This document shows, piece by piece, positions 1-7,691 of a stretch of 31,810 nt of DNA (the stretch's first letter is position 1; every line of letters begins with the position of its first letter). The stretch comes from an uncultured Elusimicrobium sp. (GTDB taxonomy: Bacteria > Elusimicrobiota > Elusimicrobia > Elusimicrobiales > Elusimicrobiaceae). The stretch covers positions 1-31,810 of the forward strand of contig CALAFB010000050.1 of assembly GCA_937891135.1 (NCBI GenBank), written 5' to 3'. The notes beneath the pieces were generated by a model, which was not told the origin of the DNA, searched no databases, and worked only from the letters and a program-made list of their open reading frames with translations. Both the position numbers and the translations under genes were made by a program.

Positions 1-543
1 AGAACTACACCGCCCGCCGTAACTGTGCCCGGCAAAAATACGGGTATCTTCGGGCAGCGAAGCAATCCGGCGTAAACTGGCTAACATATCCCGCGGATTA
101 GAGGACGGCAAATCCACCCGGCCGCATGCGCCCGGGAATAATGTATCTCCGGTAAACAGGGCATCTTCTATCAAAATGCACACGCCGCCCGCTGTATGCC
201 CGGGCGTGGCTAAAATTTTTATGTCAAACGGCCCGATGTGAAATGTTTGGTCTCCCCGGTACAAATGTAACAATTCCGGCGGCAACCCGGCTAACGGCAC
301 ATCGTTTTCCTCTAAATAGGCCCGCAGATGGAAATGTTCCAATAATGTTTTGGAAAATTTGACATGGTCAAAATGCCCGTGCGTAAACAACACTCCGCAT
401 AACGTAAGTTTTTTCTGCTGCAGCGTGTGGATAATAAAATTCATATCCCAAGCCGGGTCAATAAGAAGTGCCTGCCCGTCTTGGCTTACCAAATAGGTAC
501 AATTATCCATGGGGCCTAAATTTAAAACTTCTATGTTAATCAT
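1..543 (-). CDS. MBL-fold hydrolase (glyoxalase II-like), 3' end cut off by window edge
   Basis: I translated 181 residues; the gene runs off the left edge. The protein starts MINIEVLNLGPMDNCTYLVS and carries the metallo-beta-lactamase metal motif as THGHFDH near residues 54-60, then a TPGHTAGG motif and a FTGDTLF motif, and near the end an AGHS motif. Together these are the metal-ligand set of glyoxalase II/YcbL-type hydrolases, which cleave thioesters or related substrates in the cytoplasm using two metal ions. The ATG overlaps the stop of the upstream ftsB-like gene by 8 bases, so translation is probably coupled, and it is the last visible gene of the mutase-enolase-ftsB run. The exact substrate cannot be told from the sequence. 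Family assignment is firm; specific function is not. Confidence 0.85.
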   Translation of the reverse strand, partial: MINIEVLNLGPMDNCTYLVSQDGQALLIDPAWDMNFIIHTLQQKKLTLCGVLFTHGHFDHVKFSKTLLEHFHLRAYLEENDVPLAGLPPELLHLYRGDQTFHIGPFDIKILATPGHTAGGVCILIEDALFTGDTLFPGACGRVDLPSSNPRDMLASLRRIASLPEDTRIFAGHSYGGRCSS

Positions 544-838
544 GAGGAATAAACCTATATTCAATTTCGCCGGGTTTAGCCATGTGGTAACGGAGCCGGG
601 CTAATTGTTCCATATAAGCAGGGTCTTGCGCTTCCAACAGTTTCTTTTCAGCCAGCAACTGTTCATATTGAACGTCTAATTTGTCCCGCTTGCGCGACAA
701 ACGGCGCAATTCGGACTTGTTATGCCACAAATTAAACAAGCTGTTCCCCACCGGAAACACCAATACCACCAGTATTACAATACTGAGGATAACTATTTTA
801 GGTGTAAAAAAAGATTTTGGTAAAGCAGTACGTCTCAA
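536..838 (-). CDS. FtsB/DivIC-like septum formation initiator protein
   Basis: The protein has 100 residues. A short basic N-terminus is followed by one membrane segment (about 14-32), then a heptad-like charged stretch rich in Leu, Lys and Glu (about 40-75) that should form a coiled coil, and a C-terminal KPGEIEYRF motif typical of the FtsB/DivIC family. Members sit in the inner membrane, pair with FtsL and support divisome assembly with FtsQ. The start overlaps the enolase stop by 4 bases (ATGA). Enolase next to ftsB is a recurrent arrangement in many bacteria, which supports the call. Length and topology are normal for the family; sequence alone cannot separate FtsB from DivIC. Confidence 0.85.
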   Translation of the reverse strand: MRRTALPKSFFTPKIVILSIVILVVLVFPVGNSLFNLWHNKSELRRLSRKRDKLDVQYEQLLAEKKLLEAQDPAYMEQLARLRYHMAKPGEIEYRFIPHD

Positions 839-2100
839 AATATACCGTCCTTTGCATAACGGGCTTTGGCACCCAGTTCGGCTTCTATTTGTAGTAATCG
901 GTTGTATTTAGCCGTGCGTTCGGCACGGGCGGGGGCTCCCGTTTTAATAGCCCCGGCATTGGTGGCTACGGCCAAATCCGCAATAAACGTATCTTCCGTT
1001 TCACCGGAACGGTGGGACACGATACACACATACCCATGCTTACGGGCCAAGTTCATCACGTCTATGGTTTCCGTTACGGTACCAATTTGGTTGGGTTTAA
1101 TTAAAATAGCGTTGGCAGCATGTTTTGCAATACCCATTTGCAAACGGGCGGGATTGGTAACAAATAAATCATCTCCCACCAAGCGGATTTTGGAACCCAA
1201 CTGCGCCGTAATGGCTTGCCAGCCGGCCCAATCATCTTCGGCCAGCGGGTCTTCTATAGACACCAAAGGATAGCGGCTACACCATTGTGCATAAATAGCC
1301 GTCATCTCGGCCGCCGTATGGAAATTTCCTTCAAAATGATACGTCCCGTCTTTGTAAAATTCACTAGCCGCACAATCTAACGCAAGCGAAATAGTTCCGT
1401 GCCCGGCATTGTGGGCCGCTTGCAAAATGGTAGTAAGCACTTTTTCATGCGGGGTAATTTTGGGGGCAAAACCGCCCTCATCGCCTACGGCAATCACTTG
1501 CCCCTGCTGTTTTAATAAACTACGCAAAGCGTGATAAGTTTCGCTCGCCGTTTGCATGGCTTCTTGGAATGATGAGGCTTGCGCCGGAACCATCATAAAT
1601 TCTTGTACGTCCAGGCCCGAATCGGCATGTTTACCACCGTTAATAATATTTAAAAAAGGCGTAGGCAATAAATAATCTGTATACGGCAAATTATAGACTT
1701 TACGGATATATTCATAAAGCGGCAGCCGGGCACTCATACTTCCGGCACGCAAAGCCGCCATAGATACGGCCAGCGTTGCATTGGCCCCGAGAGCCGATTT
1801 ATTTTCCGTACCGTCTTTTTCTAACATTTTTTGGTCCAACGCGCGGATATCGGAAACGTCCAAACCGGCAAGTACAGCCATTAAATTTTGAATATTTTTT
1901 ACGGCAGTCAAAACACCTTTGCCGTTATAACGTGTTCCGCCGTCGCGCAGTTCCAACGCTTCGTGCGAACCGGTAGAAGCCCCGCTGGGTACCGCGGCTG
2001 CCCCAACAGACCCATCCTCTAAAACAACCTCGGCAGACACCGTCGGAAAACCGCGTGAATCCAAAATTTCGCGGGCAGAAATGTATTTGATACGCGTCAT
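835..2100 (-). CDS. eno: Enolase (phosphopyruvate hydratase)
   Basis: This is a full-length 421-residue enolase, which interconverts 2-phosphoglycerate and phosphoenolpyruvate in glycolysis. Visible landmarks are the substrate loop SGASTGSHEA (39-48), the HAD..LDVQEFM region (158-169), the proton-shuttle Glu in GDEGGFAP (E208), Mg ligands D242, E283 (SIEDPLAEDDW) and D310 (VGDDLFVTN), the general base Lys in LIKPNQIGT (K335) and the HRSGETED loop (363-370). All expected catalytic residues are present. The ATG is preceded by a GGGAG ribosome site, 15 bases after the stop of the upstream mutase gene, and the stop overlaps ftsB by 4 bases, so it lies within an operon. The C-terminus is slightly shorter than the roughly 430 residues usual for the family. 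Confidence 0.97.
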   Translation of the reverse strand: MTRIKYISAREILDSRGFPTVSAEVVLEDGSVGAAAVPSGASTGSHEALELRDGGTRYNGKGVLTAVKNIQNLMAVLAGLDVSDIRALDQKMLEKDGTENKSALGANATLAVSMAALRAGSMSARLPLYEYIRKVYNLPYTDYLLPTPFLNIINGGKHADSGLDVQEFMMVPAQASSFQEAMQTASETYHALRSLLKQQGQVIAVGDEGGFAPKITPHEKVLTTILQAAHNAGHGTISLALDCAASEFYKDGTYHFEGNFHTAAEMTAIYAQWCSRYPLVSIEDPLAEDDWAGWQAITAQLGSKIRLVGDDLFVTNPARLQMGIAKHAANAILIKPNQIGTVTETIDVMNLARKHGYVCIVSHRSGETEDTFIADLAVATNAGAIKTGAPARAERTAKYNRLLQIEAELGAKARYAKDGIF

Positions 2101-2115
2101 ATAGACTCCCGGTAC

Positions 2116-3600
2116 TTAAATCATACTTTCTATAATCTTTTTGCCTTCTTTAATTAGCACAGCCGGCAATTTTTCATCTTGTGATTCTGCATATAAACGG
2201 ATAATCCGCTCCGTGCTAGACGGACGAATAGCTAACCAGCTGCCGTTTTTTAAGATAAACTTAAACCCGTCCGTAGAGTCAATCCGCCATACTGAAATTT
2301 TATTTAAAGACAACGGCGGCTTAATATCCAGCCGTTCCATAATACGGTTGATTTCCGTCTCGGTTTTGGGAATACTGACTTTTTGGTCAAAGAGTTGTTT
2401 GTAGTGCTTGTAAAACTCTTTTTTAAGTTGCTTAAAGGTCTTTTTCTCCGTTGCTAGCATATCAATAACTAACAAACAGGCTAACAGGCCGTCTTTATCC
2501 GGGATATGGTCAGAAATAGCAATCCCGCCGGATTCTTCCATTCCCATAACATACTGCCCGGAAATCATCAGCTCCGTAATATATTTAAAACCCACCGGGG
2601 TATCGCGCAGCATAAGTCCGTGCGCTTTAGCCACTTGGTCCACTAAGTTGGAAGTAATCACACTACGGCAGACGCGGCCTTTTTGTTTTTTATTGCGTAC
2701 CAGGTGATCCAAAATCATCGGTGCAATTTCGTTAGAGGAAACCCAGTTTCCGTCGCAATCCACCACACCAAATTTATCACAATCCGGGTTACAGGCAATG
2801 CCTAAATGTAATTTTTTACTAACCACCAGTTTTTGAAGTTCCTGCAAACTAACCGGCCCGGCGTTAGGCGTTTTACCACCAAAGAGCACGTCATCTTCTT
2901 CATGGATACCTTCCACCGTAACACCGTATTTTTCCAAAAATGTCCGGAAATAGTTTTTGGCCGCGCCAAATAACGGGTCTACCGCCACTTTGAGTTTAGC
3001 CGCTTTTAACGCACGGGTATTGATGAGTTTTTCCATACGCGCCAAGTAGGCTTTGCGAAATTCTTTACTAACTACTACCGCCGAACTTAATTCGCCAAAT
3101 TCAGTAGAGGAGGCTTTTAAAATTTGGGCACTCGGTGCCGGGATGCGGGCTTCAATATCGGCCATAATTTCATTACTCGCAATTCCGCCGTAGTACGAAA
3201 TCCACTTCACGCCGTTATCGTAATATTCCCCCTCACTACCGGTAACCACCAGGCCCCCTACGGCACATTCGTTTAAAACGCACCATTCCGCTACCGGGGT
3301 AGGCAACGGCAGTTCAGCCATTTTAACGGAAATCCCGTTCTGCACAAACGCATTGGCTGCCACATAGGCTAGTTGTTTGGATAAAAAGCGGGTATCAAAA
3401 CCCACAATCACTAAGGGTTTTTTGATTTTTTTGCCTAAGTTTTGGCAATGTTTTTTATAGCCTTCCCCTTCAAAACCATAAAAAGGATGCTCCAAAATAT
3501 GTTCGGAAATCCCGTATGCTAAACGCTGTACGTTTAAGGCCGTAAGTCCGTCCGCCGTAACGGCCCGGAAACCGGCTGTGCTAAATTTAATATCACTCAT
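2116..3600 (-). CDS. Phosphoglucomutase/phosphomannomutase-family protein with altered active-site loops
   Basis: The 494 residues have the four-domain alpha-D-phosphohexomutase architecture. TAGFRA (8-13) begins domain 1. The phosphoserine loop reads TGSEGEYYDNGVK (120-132): the Ser is kept, but the usual His-Asn-Pro after it is replaced by Glu-Gly-Glu. The metal loop is DCDK (273-276) instead of the usual D-x-D-R. The sugar loop GMEESGG (353-359) is canonical, and the phosphate loop is RPSSTER (459-465), a variant of RPSGTEP. Family members move phosphate between C1 and C6 of hexoses. Membership is certain, but the changed loops mean substrate or even activity could differ. A TATAAT box (3610-3615) lies only 9 bases before the ATG and no ribosome site is visible. 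It heads the run into eno. Confidence 0.85.
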   Translation of the reverse strand: MSDIKFSTAGFRAVTADGLTALNVQRLAYGISEHILEHPFYGFEGEGYKKHCQNLGKKIKKPLVIVGFDTRFLSKQLAYVAANAFVQNGISVKMAELPLPTPVAEWCVLNECAVGGLVVTGSEGEYYDNGVKWISYYGGIASNEIMADIEARIPAPSAQILKASSTEFGELSSAVVVSKEFRKAYLARMEKLINTRALKAAKLKVAVDPLFGAAKNYFRTFLEKYGVTVEGIHEEDDVLFGGKTPNAGPVSLQELQKLVVSKKLHLGIACNPDCDKFGVVDCDGNWVSSNEIAPMILDHLVRNKKQKGRVCRSVITSNLVDQVAKAHGLMLRDTPVGFKYITELMISGQYVMGMEESGGIAISDHIPDKDGLLACLLVIDMLATEKKTFKQLKKEFYKHYKQLFDQKVSIPKTETEINRIMERLDIKPPLSLNKISVWRIDSTDGFKFILKNGSWLAIRPSSTERIIRLYAESQDEKLPAVLIKEGKKIIESMI

Positions 3601-3609
3601 CGTGCGGAT

Positions 3610-3615
3610 ATTATA
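3610..3615 (-). promoter_or_regulatory. Putative -10 box (TATAAT) of the mutase-enolase operon
   Basis: A perfect TATAAT on the minus strand ends 9 bases before the mutase ATG. No good -35 is visible at 16-18 bases. Transcription starting about 7 bases downstream would leave almost no 5' leader, so the message may be leaderless. Confidence 0.5.
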
Positions 3616-3673
3616 CTAAAATTCCGGCTAAATTTGTGTTAAAATTTAAAAGAAAAAATCTGGGAATTGGTTT

Positions 3674-4432
3674 TTATAAATCATAAACAAAATATCCGTT
3701 CCCGTCTTTGCCCACCTGTTTTCCCCCCATACTAACACAAATTTTTTTACCAAACTCTTCATTTTCTCCTGGTTTGACTTTACATTCTTTAAGTTGTGAT
3801 AAGTCATTATAACACACCCCATATTGGGTATTACAACAAGCAGCCCATCCTGTCTTTCCAATACCACAATATCCCCACGTATAATAAATAGTTGAAGTAC
3901 TAAATGTACTACCCGGTGGAAGATCAATGTCCAATGATTGAATCTCATCCGCATATTCCCCATGGGCCAGTTTGTATAAATCCTGTCCCTTACGCAAGGT
4001 ACTTGCCAATGTAATAAGTTGGGTATACCGCGTCTTTGCAACGGATAACTGATATTGCGGTAAGGCCACCGCTGCTAAAATACCAATAATGAGGATAACG
4101 ACCAAGAGTTCAATAAGGGTAAACCCGTAGGGTATTTTCCTCGTCCTTTGAGGTTTTTGGGGCGTTTGTACCTTTTTCGCCTTCGCCCCTTGAGGGAGAA
4201 GGTGGGCGAAGCCCGGATGAGGGGGTAATAAAGAACTTCCGCTTTGGAGAGGGTGCCCCATAGGGGCGGGTGAGAGGGTGTTAAATAAGGTTCTCTTGAA
4301 AGGTTTCTGTTCAGGATCTCCTCTTTGTGTTTTTAAAGCAGATGAGATGCCGAGCAACAACTCCTCAGCATAACGATTATTTTTATTTACAACCTTTTGC
4401 GTAGTACCCCGCCGGATGTTTGTAGTTTCCAT
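3674..4432 (-). CDS. Type IV prepilin-like protein with an exceptionally long leader peptide
   Basis: From the chosen ATG (METTNIRRGTTQ) the product has 252 residues. The class III signal is YG followed by FTLIELLVVILIIGILAAVA, the sequence recognised by prepilin peptidase, and an N-methylated hydrophobic helix follows. The C-terminal part is Cys-rich and ends VSMGGK....YFVYDL, like the second pilin at 8549. The leader before the cleavage Gly is about 103 residues, whereas ordinary leaders are 5-30. Its middle is encoded by GC-rich palindromic DNA (about 4160-4285). The start is chosen because METTN...RGTTQ resembles MNKNQTQRGETQ of the second pilin and a weak AAGAG lies upstream. No ATG, GTG or TTG lies closer than 46 residues before the cleavage site. 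It could be a minor pilin or pseudopilin, or a gene damaged by repeat insertion. Confidence 0.8.
   Translation of the reverse strand: METTNIRRGTTQKVVNKNNRYAEELLLGISSALKTQRGDPEQKPFKRTLFNTLSPAPMGHPLQSGSSLLPPHPGFAHLLPQGAKAKKVQTPQKPQRTRKIPYGFTLIELLVVILIIGILAAVALPQYQLSVAKTRYTQLITLASTLRKGQDLYKLAHGEYADEIQSLDIDLPPGSTFSTSTIYYTWGYCGIGKTGWAACCNTQYGVCYNDLSQLKECKVKPGENEEFGKKICVSMGGKQVGKDGNGYFVYDL
4160..4285 (-). repeat. GC-rich palindromic repeat inserted in the pilin leader sequence
   Basis: On the coding strand this region holds AACACCCTCTCACCC, the hairpin GCCCC-TAT-GGGGC, TTACCCCCTCATCC, the hairpin GGGC-TTC-GCCC and the near-palindrome CCTTCTCCCTCAAGGGGCGAAGG (broken here only for description: arms CCTTC and GAAGG). 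The same style of element (AACACCCCCTCA ... TGAGGGGGTT) lies at 8661-8777 in the other pilin gene. It stays in frame, and in both proteins it begins with an Asn-Thr-x-Ser codon run. Confidence 0.65.
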
Positions 4433-4535
4433 AAACAACTCTTGTATATTTAGAATTACAATTCGCTGTTTAAGGAACCTTACACAAACGGCCGGTATAT
4501 TAGGCACCTTAAACTTACCACACATAACAGCCGCG

Positions 4536-4557
4536 GTTTATTGTACGTACAATAAAC
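4536..4557 (-). other. Perfect 22-base palindrome in the pilin upstream region
   Basis: GTTTATTGTAC is followed directly by its reverse complement GTACAATAAAC. With no spacer it fits a dimeric-protein operator at least as well as an RNA hairpin. It lies 104 bases upstream of the chosen pilin ATG. Confidence 0.6.
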
Positions 4558-4562
4558 ACTCG

Positions 4563-4601
4563 GCATAAAACAAACGGGTAATTAGTCCGTTCATTTTATG
4601 C
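4563..4601 (-). promoter_or_regulatory. 15-bp stem-loop in the pilin 5' region
   Basis: GCATAAAA at one end pairs with TTTTATGC at the other. The stem continues with TGAACGG against CCGTTTG (two wobble pairs), leaving a 9-base loop. It sits next to the 22-base palindrome. The roughly 300 bases between the pilin and rlmN otherwise contain only weak promoter-like AT-rich DNA near 4690-4723. Confidence 0.55.
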
Positions 4602-4734
4602 CTCAAACGACCATTTTTGGAGTTTAAGGTGGCCACCATTTGGCAGCTATCGGTACAAAACCATTCCAAAAACAGAAGAAATTGTAAGGTTGTTATATCA
4701 TAAAATGCTAAAATATATATAATAAAGGTATCGT

Positions 4735-5754
4735 ATGAATTTTGAAATTGTAAAAGAGTATATTAAACAAGCAGGGCTGCCCAATTTTCGCATTAAACAG
4801 GTGCAGGAAGCCCTGTTTAAAAAAGGCATCTCGGCGTGGAGCGAAGCCACCAACCTGCCGGCTGATTTGCGCGAAAAACTCACGCAAGATTGCCCCATTT
4901 TAAGTTTTAAAGTAGCCAAAGTGATAGTTTCCCGCAAGGACAAGGCCGCCAAAGCCCTGCTTACCTTAAATGACGGGTTGCAAATAGAAACCGTGCTGCT
5001 AAAACCGCAAGATACGTGGAGTGTATGCGTCTCCAGCCAGGTAGGTTGTGCGCTGCATTGTTCGTTTTGTTCTACAGGTAAAATGGGTTTTAAGCGGGAT
5101 TTAACGCACGAGGAAATTACCGACCAGGTACTCTTCTGGTTCCAATATTTGCACAAAGAAAAACTTGGCGACCGTATTTCCGGCGTCGTCTTTATGGGCA
5201 TGGGGGAACCCCTTTTAAATTACCTCAATGTCATCAAAGCCGCGCAAGAACTATCTAGCGAAAATCACCTAAATATCGGCGCGCGGCACATTTCTATTTC
5301 TACTTCCGGCATTGCCGATAAACTGCACAAACTGGCGCTGGATTTACCACAAGCCAATTTGGCGGTTTCCCTGCATAATGCGGATAATAAAGAACGCTCT
5401 AAATTGATGCCTGTCAACCGCAAGTTTGATTTGGACGACCTAAAAAAAGCCCTGGAAGAATATATTGCCATGACGGGGCGGCAAGTATTTTTAGAATATT
5501 CCGTTTTAGAAAACGTCAACAGCCGCCCGGAACACATCCGCAAACTGGCAGATTGGATTTATAGCATCAAAGATAATTATTTACTGCACGTAAATTTAAT
5601 TGCGTGTAATTTAGGCCGCGGCGAAAAAACAGATGACCGCATTGTCAAAGATTTTGCCGCCGGGCTAAAAGCAATGGGGATTGGCGTAACAATCCGCAAA
5701 AGTATGGGCAACGATATTCTAGCCGCTTGCGGACAACTTGCCACCCAAAAATAG
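4735..5754 (+). CDS. rlmN: 23S rRNA (adenine(2503)-C(2))-methyltransferase RlmN
   Basis: This 339-residue radical-SAM enzyme methylates C2 of A2503 in 23S rRNA, and in many bacteria also A37 of some tRNAs. The iron-sulfur cysteines are in CALHCSFCSTG (C105, C109, C112). The GFKRDL and GVVFMGMGEPLLN motifs follow, then HISISTSG and the C-terminal MGNDILAACGQL, whose Cys (C332) is the residue that forms the protein-RNA intermediate. The N-terminal domain with LPADLRE is typical. The ATG at 4735 is preceded by AAAGG. A TATAAT at 4718-4723 is too close to leave much leader, so the true promoter may be further up. It is the first gene of a plus-strand run continuing into a lipoprotein, queC and a secreted protein. 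Confidence 0.96.
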   Translation: MNFEIVKEYIKQAGLPNFRIKQVQEALFKKGISAWSEATNLPADLREKLTQDCPILSFKVAKVIVSRKDKAAKALLTLNDGLQIETVLLKPQDTWSVCVSSQVGCALHCSFCSTGKMGFKRDLTHEEITDQVLFWFQYLHKEKLGDRISGVVFMGMGEPLLNYLNVIKAAQELSSENHLNIGARHISISTSGIADKLHKLALDLPQANLAVSLHNADNKERSKLMPVNRKFDLDDLKKALEEYIAMTGRQVFLEYSVLENVNSRPEHIRKLADWIYSIKDNYLLHVNLIACNLGRGEKTDDRIVKDFAAGLKAMGIGVTIRKSMGNDILAACGQLATQK

Positions 5755-5762
5755 GAGAAATT

Positions 5763-6194
5763 ATGAAAAAATTAGGGATATTTTTAACCATGTTACTTAC
5801 TGGATGCGCCTCTATGCAGATGAGTTCTATGGACTGGATTCCAATCGGGCCGGAGTTTTCCCCCAATAAAAACCGGCCGGTAGAAGTAATAGCTAGTGCC
5901 AAAGAAATTACAGAACCGTATACCAACATTGGCATGTTACGCATTAAAAATTTAAAAACAGACCGAGAGACCCTTAAAATGGCTGTAAACAAGGGTAAAA
6001 AATTTGCCGCTTCTAAAGGGGCCGATGCCATTTTGATGGGCCAATACAATAGTGCCGCCGACGGCGCACAGGACCCACGCATCACGCTTATCATCTATGC
6101 CATTAAGTATTTAGATACCGTCAATGAAGCAGATATTAAAGCCATAGAAGAATTTGAAGTATTAGGAATTTTAAATGAGCGTTCCCAAGAGTAA
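5763..6194 (+). CDS. Small putative lipoprotein, function unknown
   Basis: The 143-residue product starts MKKLGIFLTMLLTGC, a short signal sequence ending in a lipobox (LTGC, Cys15), so it is probably anchored to the inner or outer membrane. The mature part contains YTNIGMLRIKNLKTDRETLK and a GADAILMGQY segment. This resembles small domains in which a Gly-Ala-Asp-Ala strand follows a helix, as in several uncharacterised envelope lipoproteins, but I do not recognise a named family. The start is chosen because GGAGAAATT precedes this ATG and the lipobox follows at the right distance. Its 3' end overlaps queC by 20 bases, so the two are probably co-translated, although no functional link to queuosine synthesis is evident. 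Confidence 0.8.
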   Translation: MKKLGIFLTMLLTGCASMQMSSMDWIPIGPEFSPNKNRPVEVIASAKEITEPYTNIGMLRIKNLKTDRETLKMAVNKGKKFAASKGADAILMGQYNSAADGAQDPRITLIIYAIKYLDTVNEADIKAIEEFEVLGILNERSQE

Positions 6195-6921
6195 TATTAA
6201 AATTGCAGCTCCGTTTTTCGTACAAAAACATCCCGGGCACCCGCCTAAAGCCATTGTTCTTTTTTCGGGAGGGCTAGACTCTACCACGTGTTTATACTGG
6301 GCATTAGCCAACGGGTATACCTGTGAAACTTTAACCGTTACTTACGGGCAAAAGCACGCACGCGAGGTACAATCCGCCCGAAAAATTGCCGCACAATGCG
6401 GCGTAAAAACTCATTTTTTAAATATTGACTTACCGTGGCTGGTGTCTAGTTCACTGGTGGACCCGGCTCAAAAATTACCCGATAACCCGGTAGAAGAGAT
6501 AGAAAAACATACTATTCCTTCCACATACGTGCCGGGACGGAACTTATTATTTTTGGCACTAGCAGGCTCACTCCTGGACAGTATCCACGCCGATACCATT
6601 ATCGCAGGCCCCAACGCGGTGGATTTCTCGGGCTATCCGGATTGTACCCCGGCTTTTTACCAAGCCGCAGCAAATGCGTTAAACCACGGCACCCAAAAAG
6701 GCATTACGGACGGCATTGAAGTATTAGCCCCTTTAATGTATTTATCCAAAGCTGATATTGTACGCTTGGCAGCCCAGCTGCACGTACCGTTTGAACTCAC
6801 CTGGAGCTGCTATGCCGGCGGGAACAAACCGTGCGGCAAGTGTGATTCTTGCAAACTGCGCGCCAAAGGATTTGAAGAAGCGGGCGTCCAAGATACCGCT
6901 TTAAATGAGGAGATTTTATGA
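6175..6921 (+). CDS. queC: 7-cyano-7-deazaguanine synthase QueC
   Basis: The 248-residue protein converts 7-carboxy-7-deazaguanine to preQ0 using ATP and ammonia, a step in making queuosine for tRNA. The PP-loop ATPase motif SGGLDST is at 31-37. TYGQKHAREV and the substrate region VPGRNLLFLALAGS follow, and the C-terminal zinc site is CYAGG..PCGKCDSC with four Cys. The first 25 residues are a little longer than in many homologues, so a later start cannot be excluded, but this ATG overlaps the preceding gene in a coupled manner. No queD, queE or queF is visible in the window. The stop overlaps the next gene by 4 bases. Confidence 0.95.
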   Translation: MSVPKSNIKIAAPFFVQKHPGHPPKAIVLFSGGLDSTTCLYWALANGYTCETLTVTYGQKHAREVQSARKIAAQCGVKTHFLNIDLPWLVSSSLVDPAQKLPDNPVEEIEKHTIPSTYVPGRNLLFLALAGSLLDSIHADTIIAGPNAVDFSGYPDCTPAFYQAAANALNHGTQKGITDGIEVLAPLMYLSKADIVRLAAQLHVPFELTWSCYAGGNKPCGKCDSCKLRAKGFEEAGVQDTALNEEIL

Positions 6922-7358
6922 AAAAATTATGGTTTTGTGTATGTTTAATGAGTTTTACGGCCCCGCTGGTTTCCGCACACGATAAAACTCCTGTCCGCAC
7001 GGATAAACCCGCAGTACAAGCCACCCAAAAAGACGCATTTAAAGCGCGGCGTAAAGAAATCAAAAAACTGATTAAAAAATACAAAAAAGCCCCGCAAGCT
7101 GAAAAAGCCGCTATTAAGGCCCAACTCACAGAACTGGTCAGCCGGCATGTAGACGGCCAAATTACTTATATGAAAAACCGCATTGCGGCCGAGCGCGCCA
7201 ACCTGGATAACTGGGAAGCCAAAATCAAACAAGATGAGGCCAATTTGGACCAAGTAAAAGCCCAACGCGTAGAAGATTTACTTTCCGGCGCGGCCCAGCA
7301 AAAACAAAAAGAAGCCAAAAAAGCCTGGAAAAAACAAATGCGCAAACTAAAGAAATAA
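6918..7358 (+). CDS. Secreted Lys-rich coiled-coil protein, function unknown
   Basis: The product has 146 residues, with a Sec signal peptide MKKLWFCVCLMSFTAPLVSA (cleavage likely after the Ala-rich end, about residue 20). The mature protein is almost entirely helix-forming: long runs of Lys, Glu, Gln and Ala with heptad-like spacing from about residue 40 to the end, and a very basic C-terminus (KKAWKKQMRKLKK). It has no Cys or recognisable catalytic motif in the mature part. It is likely periplasmic and could be structural or a chaperone-like helical protein; I do not recognise a family. It overlaps queC by 4 bases and is the last gene before a strong terminator. Confidence 0.75.
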   Translation: MKKLWFCVCLMSFTAPLVSAHDKTPVRTDKPAVQATQKDAFKARRKEIKKLIKKYKKAPQAEKAAIKAQLTELVSRHVDGQITYMKNRIAAERANLDNWEAKIKQDEANLDQVKAQRVEDLLSGAAQQKQKEAKKAWKKQMRKLKK

Positions 7359-7387
7359 CGCGCAGAGATAAACTTGATTTACGCCAA

Positions 7388-7414
7388 AGCCCTCCGCTAA
7401 GCGGAGGGCTTTTT
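7388..7414 (+). terminator. Rho-independent terminator of the rlmN-queC run
   Basis: AGCCCTCCGC-TAA-GCGGAGGGCT is a perfect 10-bp stem with a 3-base loop, followed by TTTT. It lies 30 bases after the last plus-strand stop. Confidence 0.92.
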
Positions 7415-7430
7415 AAAACAATATACTAAG

Positions 7431-7682
7431 TTAACCTAGTGCTTGCACAAGGGCGCGGGAAAGTTGGTCTGCGCAAGAGGTCCCTTTGCCGCCGCAATCG
7501 TTTCCTTTTAACAGTTTGGCTACCTGGGCAGCGTCCATTCCTTCTACCAGTTTTCCGATTGCCAGTAAATTGCCCGGGCATCCGCCCAAAAACCGCACGT
7601 TATGCACGCAGTTTTTGTCGTCTAAATCAAACGCTAATTCTTGCGAACATACGCCCATTGTTTGAAAAGTAAAATGTTTCAT
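7431..7682 (-). CDS. TSCPD-domain protein (TIGR03905-like)
   Basis: The 83-residue protein has the conserved layout of small TSCPD proteins: an N-terminal TMGVCSQELAFDLDD segment, FLGGCPGNLLAIGKL in the middle, CGGKGTSCADQLSRAL near the end. The Cys residues (C12 region, GGC, DCGG and TSC) match the Cys pattern expected for a metal or cluster site. The same domain occurs at the end of some ribonucleotide reductases, but stand-alone members have no established function. The ATG has an AGGAG site upstream and lies 9 bases after the nitroreductase stop, so the two genes form a small operon. Cytoplasmic; family call firm, role unknown. Confidence 0.85.
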   Translation of the reverse strand: MKHFTFQTMGVCSQELAFDLDDKNCVHNVRFLGGCPGNLLAIGKLVEGMDAAQVAKLLKGNDCGGKGTSCADQLSRALVQALG

Positions 7683-7691
7683 TGTGTGCTC

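Noticed and set aside
3646..4041. A 131-codon minus-strand frame overlapping the first pilin
   Set aside because: It lies within the pilin coding region in another frame and shows no domain, while the pilin frame has the prepilin signature.
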